NCBI GenBank assembly: GCA_000990445.1 | Contig: LBTJ01000012.1 | Coordinates: 1 to 34,726, forward strand | Reading direction: 5' to 3' | Length of the DNA stretch: 34,726 nt | Origin: Candidatus Roizmanbacteria bacterium GW2011_GWA2_37_7 | GTDB taxonomy: Bacteria; Patescibacteriota; Microgenomatia; UBA1406; GWC2-37-13 | Shown here: positions 1 to 9,376 of the stretch, one piece after another | How the letters are laid out: the number at the start of each line of letters is the position of its first letter | Numbering within the stretch: position 1 is the stretch's first letter | The notes under the pieces: generated by a model | Seen by the model: only the letters and a program-made list of their open reading frames with translations | Database searches by the model: none | What the model was told of the DNA's origin: nothing | Program-made: the position numbers and the translations under genes

Positions 1-20
1 CCTGATATTGATACACAAAC

Positions 21-48
21 TTGTATTTTCTGTGGTATCATTTATAAT
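21..48 (+). promoter_or_regulatory. candidate sigma70-type promoter upstream of tuf (TTGTAT-16-TATAAT)
   Basis: perfect -10 TATAAT at 43-48, weak -35 TTGTAT at 21-26, 16-nt spacer. Confidence 0.4.
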
Positions 49-182
49 AGCTTTTTGTAACTAGTACATCATTTCATGCGGTTGATCAGAAGAAGTATTT
101 CGTCTTTTCGATATGTACGGAATTCTTCTGCTGAATATGAACCACGAGTTGAAGTGATCCATTATTATTTAATTATTTTATT

Positions 183-1367
183 ATGGCACAAGGTAAATTT
201 CAGCGAACCAAGCCCCATCTTAATATCGGTACCATTGGTCATGTCGACCATGGAAAAACCACTCTTACCTCTGCGATCCACCACGTTCTTTCAAAGAAAG
301 GACTGGCACAGGATCTAAAATATGAAGAAATTGATAAAGCCCCTGAAGAAAAAGCACGAGGAGTCACCATCAACATCCATCATTCAGAGTATGAAACTGA
401 GAAACGGCACTATGCACATATCGATGCTCCAGGGCATGCCGATTATATAAAAAATATGATTACTGGCGCAGCTCAAATGGACGGAGCAATTCTCGTTGTT
501 TCTGCTCCTGATGGGCCCATGCCCCAGACTCGAGAACACATTTTACTTGCACGGCAGGTCAATGTTCCAGCAATCGTCGTCTTTTTGAATAAGATTGATA
601 TGGTCGATGATCAGGAGATCATTGACCTTGTTGAGATGGAAGTACGCGATCTTCTTAAAAAATATGAATATCCAGGAGATAAAATTCCGGTTATCCGCGG
701 TTCTGCACTCAAAGCGATTGCTGACGATCCAGATGCCATAAAAGCTATTGAGGAGCTTATGGCAAAGGTAGATGAATATGTGCCAGATCCGGTCCGTGAT
801 ACGGAAAAGCCATTCCTTATGCCAGTTGAAGACGTATTCACAATTGCCGGACGCGGTACTGTGGTAACAGGACGTGTTGAGCGGGGTATACTAAAAGTCA
901 ATGAAGAGATTGAGATTGTGGGTATCAAAGACACTCGAAAAACAGTGGTAACTGGAATTGAAATGTTTCGAAAAACACTTGATGAAGCACGAGCTGGCGA
1001 TAACACCGGACTTCTTCTTCGAGGAATTGAAAAAGAGGATGTTGAGCGTGGTCAAGTCATTGCCAAGCCAGGATCTGTTACTCCTCATACAGAGTTTGCT
1101 GCTGAAATCTATGTTCTTAAAAAAGAAGAAGGAGGCCGACACACACCGTTCTTTAAAGGATATCGTCCACAGTTTTATATTCGAACAACTGACGTCACCG
1201 GTGAAGTAGAGCTCCCAGCAGGAGTAGAAATGGTTATGCCTGGAGATAATATCAAAATCAGCGCAAAGCTTATTGCTCCAATTGCAATGGAAGTAGGTCT
1301 CAAATTCGCAATCCGCGAAGGAGGACATACAGTCGGAGCAGGAGTTGTCACGAAAGTCATAAAATAA
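183..1367 (+). CDS. tuf: elongation factor Tu
   Basis: [26 protein letters not shown] motifs; full-length 394 aa. Confidence 0.98.
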   Translation: MAQGKFQRTKPHLNIGTIGHVDHGKTTLTSAIHHVLSKKGLAQDLKYEEIDKAPEEKARGVTINIHHSEYETEKRHYAHIDAPGHADYIKNMITGAAQMDGAILVVSAPDGPMPQTREHILLARQVNVPAIVVFLNKIDMVDDQEIIDLVEMEVRDLLKKYEYPGDKIPVIRGSALKAIADDPDAIKAIEELMAKVDEYVPDPVRDTEKPFLMPVEDVFTIAGRGTVVTGRVERGILKVNEEIEIVGIKDTRKTVVTGIEMFRKTLDEARAGDNTGLLLRGIEKEDVERGQVIAKPGSVTPHTEFAAEIYVLKKEEGGRHTPFFKGYRPQFYIRTTDVTGEVELPAGVEMVMPGDNIKISAKLIAPIAMEVGLKFAIREGGHTVGAGVVTKVIK

Positions 1368-1415
1368 AAATAGAATTCTGTAATTCTCGTGTCCTTACCA
1401 ATTGCACATTAAAAT

Positions 1416-1586
1416 ATGCCAAAGGGAAGAATTCGCATCAGATTAAAAGCGTATGATCATCGGCTGATTGATGAAACGTGTCAGAAGCTTGTTGATGCCG
1501 CGATTAAAACCGGGGCCTCAATCATCGGTCCAGTGCCACTCCCAACAAAAAAGGAAGTGTATGTGGTGAACAAACCGCTGGAGTAG
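1416..1586 (+). pseudogene. rpsJ: 30S ribosomal protein S10, N-terminal half only (56 aa: [56 protein letters not shown]); apparent internal deletion
   Basis: clear S10 N-terminus between tuf and rplC; stops where the S10 loop should begin; a C-terminal-like S10 peptide (AGVEVEVKM*) follows in another frame. Absent from the ORF track because it is under 60 aa. Confidence 0.85.
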
Positions 1587-1607
1587 AAGTAGAAGTAAAG
1601 ATGTAAG

Positions 1608-1636
1608 TTGAAGTTGGTATGTAAGTGTTATATAAT
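1608..1636 (+). promoter_or_regulatory. candidate sigma70-type promoter (TTGAAG-17-TATAAT) between rpsJ and rplC
   Basis: -35 TTGAAG 1608-1613, -10 TATAAT 1631-1636, 17-nt spacer. Confidence 0.55.
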
Positions 1637-1643
1637 TCGTTTC

Positions 1644-1659
1644 ACATGTATATACATGT
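1644..1659. repeat. perfect 16-bp palindrome ACATGTATATACATGT
   Basis: self reverse-complementary. Confidence 0.8.
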
Positions 1660-1674
1660 ATATATTGGTTAGTA

Positions 1675-1690
1675 AGAAATATATATTTCT
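1675..1690. repeat. perfect 16-bp palindrome AGAAATATATATTTCT
   Basis: self reverse-complementary. Confidence 0.75.
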
Positions 1691-1719
1691 AATTTAACCA
1701 GATGGAAAGCTTTGCAATA

Positions 1720-1746
1720 AGCCCCAATCTGGGGCTATTTTTTTTG
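1720..1746 (+). terminator. Rho-independent terminator / possible attenuator upstream of rplC
   Basis: AGCCCC-AATCT-GGGGCT stem-loop followed by ATTTTTTTTT. Confidence 0.8.
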
Positions 1747-1797
1747 AAAAGATAATTGCATGAAATTTTGTTCATGTTTTTGAATATTTATACGATT

Positions 1798-2478
1798 ATG
1801 CCAGGATTTATACTCGGAGAAAAAAAACAACAATCCCAGATGTTTGACGCAAAGGGAACTATGATTCCTGTGACTGTTTTACATACTGCCCCTTGTTTTG
1901 TTGTGGGCATCAAATGGAATGAGACTGATGGTTATACAGCAGTCCAGCTTGGGTATGGACAAACCAAAAAAAATCAAAAACCAACCCAGGGAACCTTACA
2001 GAAAGCGGGAATCAAAATCCCGCTTCATTTTTTACGTGAAATTCGTGTTACGATTGACGACAAAAATATAAAAATCATTGAAAAAGACAAAAAAAAAGGA
2101 TTACAGATTGGAGAGTATGAACTGTTTGTTGGAACTGAAATAAAACCTGAAATGGTATTTAAGCCAGGAGACGTCATTGATGTATCCGGAATCTCAAAAG
2201 GAAAAGGATTTCAGGGAGTGGTAAAGCGGCATGGTTTTGCAGGCGGTCCAAAAACACACGGACAATCTGACCGCTTACGAGCACCAGGGGCAATTGGTGC
2301 AGGAACCACACCAGGACGCGTACTCAAAGGAATGAGGATGGCAGGACGTCAAGGAAATATGCGGACAACAATACAAAATTTAGAGGTTGTACAAACCAAT
2401 AAATCAGGTCTAACCATCAAAGGACTGATTCCCGGGGCAATTGGCGGACTTATCGAAGTAAGAACAAAAAATCTATAA
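1798..2478 (+). CDS. rplC: 50S ribosomal protein L3
   Basis: MPGFILGEKKQQSQMF...GFQGVVKRHGFAGGPKTHGQSDRLRAPGAIGAGTTPGRVLKGMRMAGRQG; ATG at 1798 preferred over the track start 1756. Confidence 0.97.
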   Translation: MPGFILGEKKQQSQMFDAKGTMIPVTVLHTAPCFVVGIKWNETDGYTAVQLGYGQTKKNQKPTQGTLQKAGIKIPLHFLREIRVTIDDKNIKIIEKDKKKGLQIGEYELFVGTEIKPEMVFKPGDVIDVSGISKGKGFQGVVKRHGFAGGPKTHGQSDRLRAPGAIGAGTTPGRVLKGMRMAGRQGNMRTTIQNLEVVQTNKSGLTIKGLIPGAIGGLIEVRTKNL

Positions 2479-2492
2479 TTTGAGATAATATC

Positions 2493-3200
2493 ATGGCAGC
2501 ACAGGAAGGTAAAAAAATAAAAAAAACAAAAGCAGTAAAAGAAAAACCCGCACATGACGAAGTAAGCGTATATGATCTTCATGGAAAGCCCATAAAAACA
2601 GAAAAATTACAGAAAGAAGTTTTTCAGCATAAAGATAATCCAGCACTTATTGCACAGTATGTCCGGGTGTATTTGAATAATCAGCGTCAAGGTACTTCTT
2701 CAACAAAAACACGTTCAGAAGTGAGCGGAACCACAAAAAAAATGTATAAACAAAAAGGCACTGGAAGAGCTCGACACGGAGCTGCAAAAGCAAATTTATT
2801 TCGCGGAGGAGGAGTCACTTTTGGTCCAAAACCCAAGGAATATTCATTGAATCTGAATAAAAAACAGAAAAAACAAGCGCTCTTTATTTCCTTAACTCAA
2901 AAAGCACGGGCAAAGAGCATACGTGTTTTGGACTCTTCAGATATGGGGAAAGAGCCAAAAACAAGCATCATTGCTCAATTCCTCACAGCCACAAAGCTTA
3001 GCGGGAAGAAAGTATTATTTATACTTTCGAAACTGGAAAAAACCTCGTTTGTACTGTCAGTACGGAATATTAAGTCCTCAGATCTCATCCAATCATCAAC
3101 AATCAATCCATATGAAATCCTCAATCATGACGAGATCATATTTGTAGACGATTCACTGCAATCATTTTATAGCCATTTTACTAAAAAAAATGAAAATTAA
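2493..3200 (+). CDS. rplD: 50S ribosomal protein L4 (N-terminal Lys-rich extension)
   Basis: YVRVYLNNQRQGTSSTKTRSEVSGTTKKMYKQKGTGRARHG; operon position. Confidence 0.96.
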   Translation: MAAQEGKKIKKTKAVKEKPAHDEVSVYDLHGKPIKTEKLQKEVFQHKDNPALIAQYVRVYLNNQRQGTSSTKTRSEVSGTTKKMYKQKGTGRARHGAAKANLFRGGGVTFGPKPKEYSLNLNKKQKKQALFISLTQKARAKSIRVLDSSDMGKEPKTSIIAQFLTATKLSGKKVLFILSKLEKTSFVLSVRNIKSSDLIQSSTINPYEILNHDEIIFVDDSLQSFYSHFTKKNEN

Positions 3201-3477
3201 TACAGTTATTCATCGTCCATTGATCACAGAAAAATCATCACAAGAGGCTTCAAAAGGAGTATATCTTTTTGAAGTAGGTACAGATACGAACAAACACCAA
3301 ATTGCTCAAACAGTTGAGGAAATATACACGGTAAAAGTTAAGTCAGTCAAAATTACCGTTCGCAAAGGAAAAGAAAGACGTGTGGGACGGAAAATGAAGT
3401 CGAAAATGATGCCGGATAGAAAAATTGCATATGTCACTTTGTCTCAAGGTGAGATAGATTTATTTCCAAAAGCTTAA
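3190..3477 (+). CDS. rplW: 50S ribosomal protein L23
   Basis: HRPLITEKSSQEA...YLFEVGTDTNKHQIAQTVEEIYTVKV. Confidence 0.96.
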   Translation: MKINTVIHRPLITEKSSQEASKGVYLFEVGTDTNKHQIAQTVEEIYTVKVKSVKITVRKGKERRVGRKMKSKMMPDRKIAYVTLSQGEIDLFPKA

Positions 3478-3495
3478 TTATTTATACATTGAAAC

Positions 3496-4266
3496 ATGGT
3501 ACTATTGAACTCCTCACAAAAACCAGAAAAAAAATTAACATCGATTCTCAAAAAAAAATCGGGACGTGATTCGAGTGGAAAAATATCAGTACGGCACCAA
3601 GGAAAAAGACAAAAGAGGTATTATCGAAAAATTGATTTTTTGCGAGATAAACGTGACATAGAAGCAAAAGTTCTTCGGATAGAGTATGATCCAAACAGAA
3701 ATGCGTTTATTGCCTTGATTGAATATAAAGATGGAGAACGAAGATATATTTTACACCCATCAAAGCTTGCGATTGGGGGTATGGTCATTTCCTCAGATAA
3801 AGCAGAGATTTCTGTTGGAAATGCTTTACCGCTTGACAGTATCCCGGTTGGAGTTGAGGTTCACAATATTGAACTATATCCTGGCCAAGGCGGAATTATG
3901 GTTCGAGGTGCAGGAACTTTTGCATCAGTGGTTGCAAAAGACGGCCATTATGTTCACCTCAAACTATCTTCGGGTGAACTGAGAAAATTTTTGAAAAACT
4001 GCTGGGCAACAATCGGAAGAGTAGGAAATATCGAACATAAGGAGCAAATTATTGGAAAAGCAGGAAGAAATCGGTTGAAGGGAATAAGGCCAACTGTTCG
4101 TGGAACTGCACAAAATCCGAGGTCTCATCCACATGGCGGAGGAGAAGGACGATCTGGAGAAGGAATGCATGCGAAAACTCCATGGGGAAAACCAGCACGA
4201 GGAAATCGTACGCGTTCGAAAAAAAAATGGAGTAATTCATTAATACTTAAACGGAGAAAAAAATAA
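3496..4266 (+). CDS. rplB: 50S ribosomal protein L2
   Basis: [57 protein letters not shown]. Confidence 0.97.
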   Translation: MVLLNSSQKPEKKLTSILKKKSGRDSSGKISVRHQGKRQKRYYRKIDFLRDKRDIEAKVLRIEYDPNRNAFIALIEYKDGERRYILHPSKLAIGGMVISSDKAEISVGNALPLDSIPVGVEVHNIELYPGQGGIMVRGAGTFASVVAKDGHYVHLKLSSGELRKFLKNCWATIGRVGNIEHKEQIIGKAGRNRLKGIRPTVRGTAQNPRSHPHGGGEGRSGEGMHAKTPWGKPARGNRTRSKKKWSNSLILKRRKK

Positions 4267-4267
4267 C

Positions 4268-4660
4268 ATGGAATCGCTAACATATATTAAAAATATCAAA
4301 ATCACACCTAAAAAACTGAGGATGATTCGGGATCTAGTTGTTCGAATGTCCCCTCAGGATGCGCTTGATCACCTTTTGTATACGACAAGCAAGGCGTCAA
4401 AAATTTATTATAAGGCAATACATTCAGCAGTTTCCAATGCGACACAGTCTTTCAAAGTCAGTCCAGATATGTTACAATTCAAGCTTTTGAATATTGAAGA
4501 AGGGCGTACTCTCAAGCGGTTTCATGCGGGTTCAAAAGGAATGGCAAAGCCAATCAAGAAAAGTTTCTCTCACATAAAGATTATATTAGAATCAGTTCAA
4601 GAAAAATCAAAAACAAAACATATCGAACAACAGAAAAAAATTGCCAAGTTACAAAAATAA
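4268..4660 (+). CDS. rplV: 50S ribosomal protein L22
   Basis: ITPKKLRMIRDLVVRMSPQDALDHL; AVSNATQSF; position before rpsC. Confidence 0.93.
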   Translation: MESLTYIKNIKITPKKLRMIRDLVVRMSPQDALDHLLYTTSKASKIYYKAIHSAVSNATQSFKVSPDMLQFKLLNIEEGRTLKRFHAGSKGMAKPIKKSFSHIKIILESVQEKSKTKHIEQQKKIAKLQK

Positions 4661-4684
4661 AATTATTAACACATCAATTCATTT

Positions 4685-5329
4685 ATGGGTCAAAAAGTAC
4701 ATCCACACGGTTTGCGATTAGGTCCAGTTTACAACTGGTCCTCACGATGGTTTTTTTCAAACAAACGAATGTATCGTGAAGCATTTCTTGAAGATTGCCG
4801 TATACGTGGACAACTGATGAAGAAATACAGCTTTGCAGGTATTACAGAAGTTGTGATAGAGCGTGCAATTAAAAAAATCACCGTTATTATGTATTCCGTT
4901 AAACCCGGAATGATCATCGGCCGTGGAGGAAAAGGCCTTGAAGAAGTCAAGTCCATTATTACCTCACGTTTACAATCGTACAAAAAAGATAAAAAAACAA
5001 AAATCGATCTGAAAATTGAACCGGTTAAAAAACCCTACACAAATGCATATTATGTAGGGCAAATAATCGCTGAAAAGCTTGTGCGGGGTCTTCCGCATCG
5101 TGCAGTTGTGCACAGTACCATGAGTCGCGTCATGGAAGCTGGAGTAAAGGGCGTGAAAGTACAACTTGGCGGACGAATTGCGGGTGCGGAAATATCTCGA
5201 GTTGAAAAATATTTTCAGGGTACGATTCCAACATCAACTATAAGAGAGCCTGTATCATTTGCAAACTACCCTTCACTCACAAAATCAGGATATATAGGAG
5301 TAAAGGTTTGGATTTGTCAGAAGAGCTAA
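4685..5329 (+). CDS. rpsC: 30S ribosomal protein S3
   Basis: MGQKVHPHGLRLG; KH motif PGMIIGRGGKGLEEV; GGRIAGAEISRVE. Confidence 0.97.
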   Translation: MGQKVHPHGLRLGPVYNWSSRWFFSNKRMYREAFLEDCRIRGQLMKKYSFAGITEVVIERAIKKITVIMYSVKPGMIIGRGGKGLEEVKSIITSRLQSYKKDKKTKIDLKIEPVKKPYTNAYYVGQIIAEKLVRGLPHRAVVHSTMSRVMEAGVKGVKVQLGGRIAGAEISRVEKYFQGTIPTSTIREPVSFANYPSLTKSGYIGVKVWICQKS

Positions 5330-5347
5330 AAAAATTATATTCGTACC

Positions 5348-5752
5348 ATGTTAGCACCAAAAAAACAAAAATACAGAAAGCAATTTCGAGGAATATGGAG
5401 ACGAATAGCCACAAAAGGAGATAAGATAAATTTTGGAAGTGTTGGACTAAAAGCCATACAAGCTGGCTGGATCAAAGATCGGCAGATTGAGTCAGCACGT
5501 GTCGTTTTGGCCCGTGCAACAAGAAAAGAAGGAAAATACTGGATTCGAATATTTCCGGACAAACCATTCACAAAAAAGCCACCAGAAGTAACAATGGGAG
5601 CAGGAAAAGGAGATGTGGCATATTTTGTTGCATCAGTCTGCCCGGGAAGAGTGTTATTTGAGGTTGATGGTTTGAGTGATGAAGTATCAAATAAAGTGTT
5701 GAGAAGTGTTGCAGCAAAGCTATCAGTGAATACAAAAGTTGTTCGGAAATAA
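5348..5752 (+). CDS. rplP: 50S ribosomal protein L16
   Basis: MLAPKKQKYRKQFRG...GLKAIQAGWIKDRQIESARVVLARATRKEGKYWIRIFPDKPFTKKPPEVTMGAGKG. Confidence 0.97.
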   Translation: MLAPKKQKYRKQFRGIWRRIATKGDKINFGSVGLKAIQAGWIKDRQIESARVVLARATRKEGKYWIRIFPDKPFTKKPPEVTMGAGKGDVAYFVASVCPGRVLFEVDGLSDEVSNKVLRSVAAKLSVNTKVVRK

Positions 5753-5757
5753 AAACC

Positions 5758-5967
5758 ATGAAAAAAATTACAAAAGAGCTTATCAATAAATCAATTACGG
5801 ATCTTGTCCAAGAAGCAGCAACAATCCGAAAAGATATTGCAAAAAAAATGATTGAAAGAAAAGTGAAGTCAGAAAAAAATACAAACACCATTAAAACACT
5901 TAAAAAAAGGCTTGCGGCGGCTCTTACTATTGTACGTCAAAAAGAGCTTACCGAAAAAGCAAAATAA
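5758..5967 (+). CDS. rpmC: 50S ribosomal protein L29
   Basis: small basic coiled-coil; position between rplP and rpsQ. Confidence 0.85.
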   Translation: MKKITKELINKSITDLVQEAATIRKDIAKKMIERKVKSEKNTNTIKTLKKRLAAALTIVRQKELTEKAK

Positions 5968-5980
5968 TTAATTTAATTTT

Positions 5981-6226
5981 ATGAGCAAACAAATAACTGG
6001 AACAGTTGTTTCAACTGCAATGCAAAAGACAATTGTTATTCAAACTGAACGCAGGTATCGCCATCCATTGTATTTGAAAGTTATAACAAAACATAAGAAA
6101 TTTAAAGCGCATAATGATCTTGGCAATATCCATATTGGCGATAAGGTAATGATCCAGGAGACGCGTCCAATTTCAAAAGAAACACATCATACAGTTATAA
6201 GTAAAATTGGTTCAAAAAAGAAATAA
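5981..6226 (+). CDS. rpsQ: 30S ribosomal protein S17
   Basis: GTVVSTAMQKTIVIQTERRYRHPLYLK...AHNDLGNIHIGDKVMIQETRPISK. Confidence 0.96.
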   Translation: MSKQITGTVVSTAMQKTIVIQTERRYRHPLYLKVITKHKKFKAHNDLGNIHIGDKVMIQETRPISKETHHTVISKIGSKKK

Positions 6227-6230
6227 AAAC

Positions 6231-6605
6231 ATGTTGCAACTAAAATCCATGTTGATTGCTGCAGATAATTCAGGAGCAAAATCAATTCAGCTCATCGGCA
6301 TCCCGAAAAAAGGCAATAGAAGAATTGCCTACTTGGGAGAAATATTTACCGGAGTAGTTAAAAAAGCCGCACCGCACGGCCAGGTAAAAAATGGTGAGAT
6401 TGTACAAGCTGTAATTGTACGTTCAAGAAAAGAATCAAAACGATCAGATGGAAGCTATATACGATTTGATGAGAACGCTTGTGTAATCCTTGCGGGAGAC
6501 GACACACAAGAGCCAAAAGGTACCAGAATCTTTGGTCCAGTTGCAAAAGAGATCAAAGATAAAGGATATAACAAAATCGCCAGTTTAGCTGAAGAGATAT
6601 ATTAA
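6231..6605 (+). CDS. rplN: 50S ribosomal protein L14
   Basis: MLQLKSMLIAADNSGAKSIQLI...RIFGPVAKEIKDKGYNKIASLAEEIY; ATG at 6231. Confidence 0.97.
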   Translation: MLQLKSMLIAADNSGAKSIQLIGIPKKGNRRIAYLGEIFTGVVKKAAPHGQVKNGEIVQAVIVRSRKESKRSDGSYIRFDENACVILAGDDTQEPKGTRIFGPVAKEIKDKGYNKIASLAEEIY

Positions 6606-6635
6606 ATGAGCTATTAGATTAAGGAAAAATATTCT

Positions 6636-6941
6636 ATGAAAATTAAAAAAGGAGACACTATTCAAGTAATTGCCGGTAAAGACAAAGGAAGAACAGGAAA
6701 AGTCGAGCGCGCATATCCAAAGTCAGAAAAAATTTTGGTTGAAAACATCAATATGTATAAAAAACATATGCAGAAAAGTGAGAAGCTGCCAAAAGGCGGG
6801 GTCGTTGACGTACCACGTCCTTTGACTATATCAAATGTTATGTTTATGTGTCCCAAATGCAAAAAACCATCACGAATCGGTTATGCGATAAAAGACGCAA
6901 AAAAACATCGAGTGTGTAAAAAATGTAATAAAGTAGTTTAG
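6636..6941 (+). CDS. rplX: 50S ribosomal protein L24 (Zn-ribbon form, CPKC...CKKC)
   Basis: KOW motif KKGDTIQVIAGKDKGRTGKV. Confidence 0.95.
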   Translation: MKIKKGDTIQVIAGKDKGRTGKVERAYPKSEKILVENINMYKKHMQKSEKLPKGGVVDVPRPLTISNVMFMCPKCKKPSRIGYAIKDAKKHRVCKKCNKVV

Positions 6942-6973
6942 TTATTTTTTATTTTTTTGTAATTCAAATCACC

Positions 6974-7522
6974 ATGGCAGGGATCAAAGATACATACAAT
7001 TCAAGCATAAAGCAACAACTCAAAAAAGAACTCGGAATACAAAATGATTTTGCTGTTCCAAGAGTGATGAAAGTAGTGATCAATGTCGGAGTTGGAGAGG
7101 CTGTATCAAACAAAAAAGCAATTGAAAACGTAACAAAGCAGATTGAGATGATTGCTGGACAAAAAACAGTCATTACCAAAGCTCGAAAATCTATTGCTGC
7201 ATACAAAATCCGAAAAGGATTACCAATCGGTGTAAAAGTAACCCTTCGGGGTAAAAGAATGTATTATTTTCTTGAAAAACTAATATATATAGTACTGCCA
7301 AGACTGAGAGATTTTCGCGGCATATCGCATACATCAGTTGATCAACATGGAAACCTTAATATTGGTTTTACAGAACAAACACTGTTTCCTGAAATTGAGT
7401 ATGATAAAATTGACAAGCTTCGTGGACTTGAAGTAACTGTGGTAACAAGTGTACAAGATCATGAAAAAGGCAAAAAGCTTTTTGAGCATTTAGGAATTCC
7501 ATTTCAAAAAAATATACAGTAA
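6974..7522 (+). CDS. rplE: 50S ribosomal protein L5
   Basis: VPRVMKVVINVGVGEA; GQKTVITKARKSIAAYKIRKGLPIGVKVTLRG. Confidence 0.97.
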   Translation: MAGIKDTYNSSIKQQLKKELGIQNDFAVPRVMKVVINVGVGEAVSNKKAIENVTKQIEMIAGQKTVITKARKSIAAYKIRKGLPIGVKVTLRGKRMYYFLEKLIYIVLPRLRDFRGISHTSVDQHGNLNIGFTEQTLFPEIEYDKIDKLRGLEVTVVTSVQDHEKGKKLFEHLGIPFQKNIQ

Positions 7523-7543
7523 TTATTACATTGCAAGAAGATT

Positions 7544-7729
7544 ATGGCAAAGACATCGAATATTGTAAGGTCAAACAAAAAGCAGAAATATCGGGTCAGA
7601 TATAAAAATAGGTGTCCATTGTGCGGACGATCACGTGGATTTTTGAGACGTTTTGGAATTTGCCGTATCTGTTTTCGTCAAAAAGCATTAAAAGGCGAAA
7701 TACCCGGAGTTAAAAAATTTACATGGTAA
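7544..7729 (+). CDS. rpsN: 30S ribosomal protein S14, Zn-binding (type Z)
   Basis: [39 protein letters not shown]. Confidence 0.97.
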   Translation: MAKTSNIVRSNKKQKYRVRYKNRCPLCGRSRGFLRRFGICRICFRQKALKGEIPGVKKFTW

Positions 7730-7732
7730 TCT

Positions 7733-8017
7733 ATGTCACGATCAAATAAAAAAGGACCTTATATTGACGAAAAGCTACACAGTAAAGTGCTTGGGCAAAA
7801 AGAATCTGGTCAGAAGCTGCCTATCAAGACATGGGCCCGGGCGTGCCAAGTACATCCGGATTTTGTGGGTCACAGAATCGCTGTTCACAATGGCCGCAGA
7901 TTTATCGAAGTGTTTATTTCAGAGGCAATGGTTGGACATCGGCTTGGAGAGTTTTCACCAACCAGATCGTTTCGAGCTCATGGAAAAGTTACCAAGCGAA
8001 CAGCAGAAAAAACCTAA
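7733..8017 (+). CDS. rpsS: 30S ribosomal protein S19 (relocated)
   Basis: MSRSNKKGPYIDEKL...HNGRRFIEVFISEAMVGHRLGEFSPTRSFRAHGK. Confidence 0.96.
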   Translation: MSRSNKKGPYIDEKLHSKVLGQKESGQKLPIKTWARACQVHPDFVGHRIAVHNGRRFIEVFISEAMVGHRLGEFSPTRSFRAHGKVTKRTAEKT

Positions 8018-8060
8018 AATTATTATCTATTTACCATTGAATATTTAATTCAAAAAACAT

Positions 8061-8441
8061 ATGTCAGTTATTGATCTTATTATACGAATAAAAAACGGAT
8101 ACATGGCTAAAATTGAGAACGTTGACTGCCCGTATTCAAAATACCGCGAAGCAGTACTTGTAAAACTAAAACAACTTGAGTATATCGATACCTTTGACAT
8201 AAGCGGTGACAAACAAAAAAAAATACATGTAAAATTACGGTATGAAGATGGAGTACGGGCTTTGACTGATATAAAGCTTTTTTCAACACCTGGAAAACGC
8301 ATGTATATCCCATATCGTAAGATCAAACGTGTAAAAGGTGGAATGGGACACGCATTGCTTTCATCATCCAAAGGAATTATAACCGGTGATCAAGCACGAA
8401 AAGAACGTATTGGTGGTGAGTTATTATTTTATATTTGGTAA
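8061..8441 (+). CDS. rpsH: 30S ribosomal protein S8
   Basis: LIIRIKNGYMAKIENVDCPYSK; GMGHALLSSSKGIITGDQARKERIGGELLFYIW. Confidence 0.95.
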   Translation: MSVIDLIIRIKNGYMAKIENVDCPYSKYREAVLVKLKQLEYIDTFDISGDKQKKIHVKLRYEDGVRALTDIKLFSTPGKRMYIPYRKIKRVKGGMGHALLSSSKGIITGDQARKERIGGELLFYIW

Positions 8442-8442
8442 G

Positions 8443-8985
8443 ATGTCAAAAATTGGTCAAAAAATTATTATCGTTCCCGCATCCGTGCATGTTGAGATAC
8501 AGGATAAAACTATTGTTGTGAAAGGTTCAAAAGGAACAATATCTTTTACATTGCCACGATTCCTAAGCGTCACCCAAACCGCGGGAAGCCTTTTAGTTGA
8601 GCGAAAAGGAGATACAAAAATCCAGAAATCATCACATGGACTTTTTAGGAGTTTGATAGCCAATGCAGTTTCTGGAGTCGAAACCGTGTGGTCAAAGAGA
8701 CTTGAAGTTATTGGAACAGGATTCAATGTCAAAAAGCAGGAAAAAGGAATTGTACTGAAGCTTGGTCTGTCGCATCTTGTTGTGTTTTCTCCTCCAGATG
8801 AAATTCAACTGGCAACAGAAGAAAACAATATTATTATTGTTTCTGGCGTAGATAAACAAAAAGTTGGTGAAGTCGCCCAACAAATCAAATCAATAAAAAA
8901 GCCGGATATTTACAAAGGAAAAGGAATTCGGTACGAAGGAGAGCATATAAAACTGAAACCCGGTAAAAAAGCAAAAACAGCATAA
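8443..8985 (+). CDS. rplF: 50S ribosomal protein L6
   Basis: MSKIGQKIIIVPASVHVEI...KKPDIYKGKGIRYEGEHIKLKPGKKAK; ATG at 8443. Confidence 0.96.
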   Translation: MSKIGQKIIIVPASVHVEIQDKTIVVKGSKGTISFTLPRFLSVTQTAGSLLVERKGDTKIQKSSHGLFRSLIANAVSGVETVWSKRLEVIGTGFNVKKQEKGIVLKLGLSHLVVFSPPDEIQLATEENNIIIVSGVDKQKVGEVAQQIKSIKKPDIYKGKGIRYEGEHIKLKPGKKAKTA

Positions 8986-9015
8986 AAAGCAGTTTATTAC
9001 ATAAAAATAATACAT

Positions 9016-9369
9016 ATGGTAAATAAAACACGAGTACGACAGGCACGACGCAAAAAACGTGTGAGCGCGAACATTCATGGAACCAAAGAACGTCCGCGCG
9101 TATCTGTATTCCGATCCAATCGGTATATTTATGCTCAGGCAATCGATGATACATCTGCTAAGACTTTAGTGTATGCGAGTAGTCTTGGATTGAAACAAAA
9201 ATCAAAAGCCATGAAAACCGCGCAAGCAGCACAAGTAGGAATGGACCTTGCAGATGCTTTGAAAAAAAAGAAAATTACAACAGTCGTGTTTGACCGAAGC
9301 AGGTTTTCATATGCAGGACGCGTTAAAGCACTGGCTGAGGGATTGCGCAAAGGCGGGATAATAGTTTAA
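9016..9369 (+). CDS. rplR: 50S ribosomal protein L18
   Basis: RPRVSVFRSNRYIYAQAIDD; FDRSRFSYAGRVKALAEGLRKGGI. Confidence 0.96.
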   Translation: MVNKTRVRQARRKKRVSANIHGTKERPRVSVFRSNRYIYAQAIDDTSAKTLVYASSLGLKQKSKAMKTAQAAQVGMDLADALKKKKITTVVFDRSRFSYAGRVKALAEGLRKGGIIV

Positions 9370-9376
9370 TATATAT

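Noticed and set aside
76-318. 80-aa + strand ORF overlapping tuf
   Set aside because: Out of frame with a certain tuf gene, no recognisable domain; promoter and leader sequence.
1570-1605. Programmed frameshift restoring full S10
   Set aside because: A frameshift at AACAAAC would reach the C-terminal-like peptide, but about 35-40 conserved codons are still absent, so shifting alone cannot give a normal S10.
7764-8048. Alternate-frame ORFs over rpsS (7764-8048, 7831-8040)
   Set aside because: S19 in frame 7733-8017 is unambiguous.
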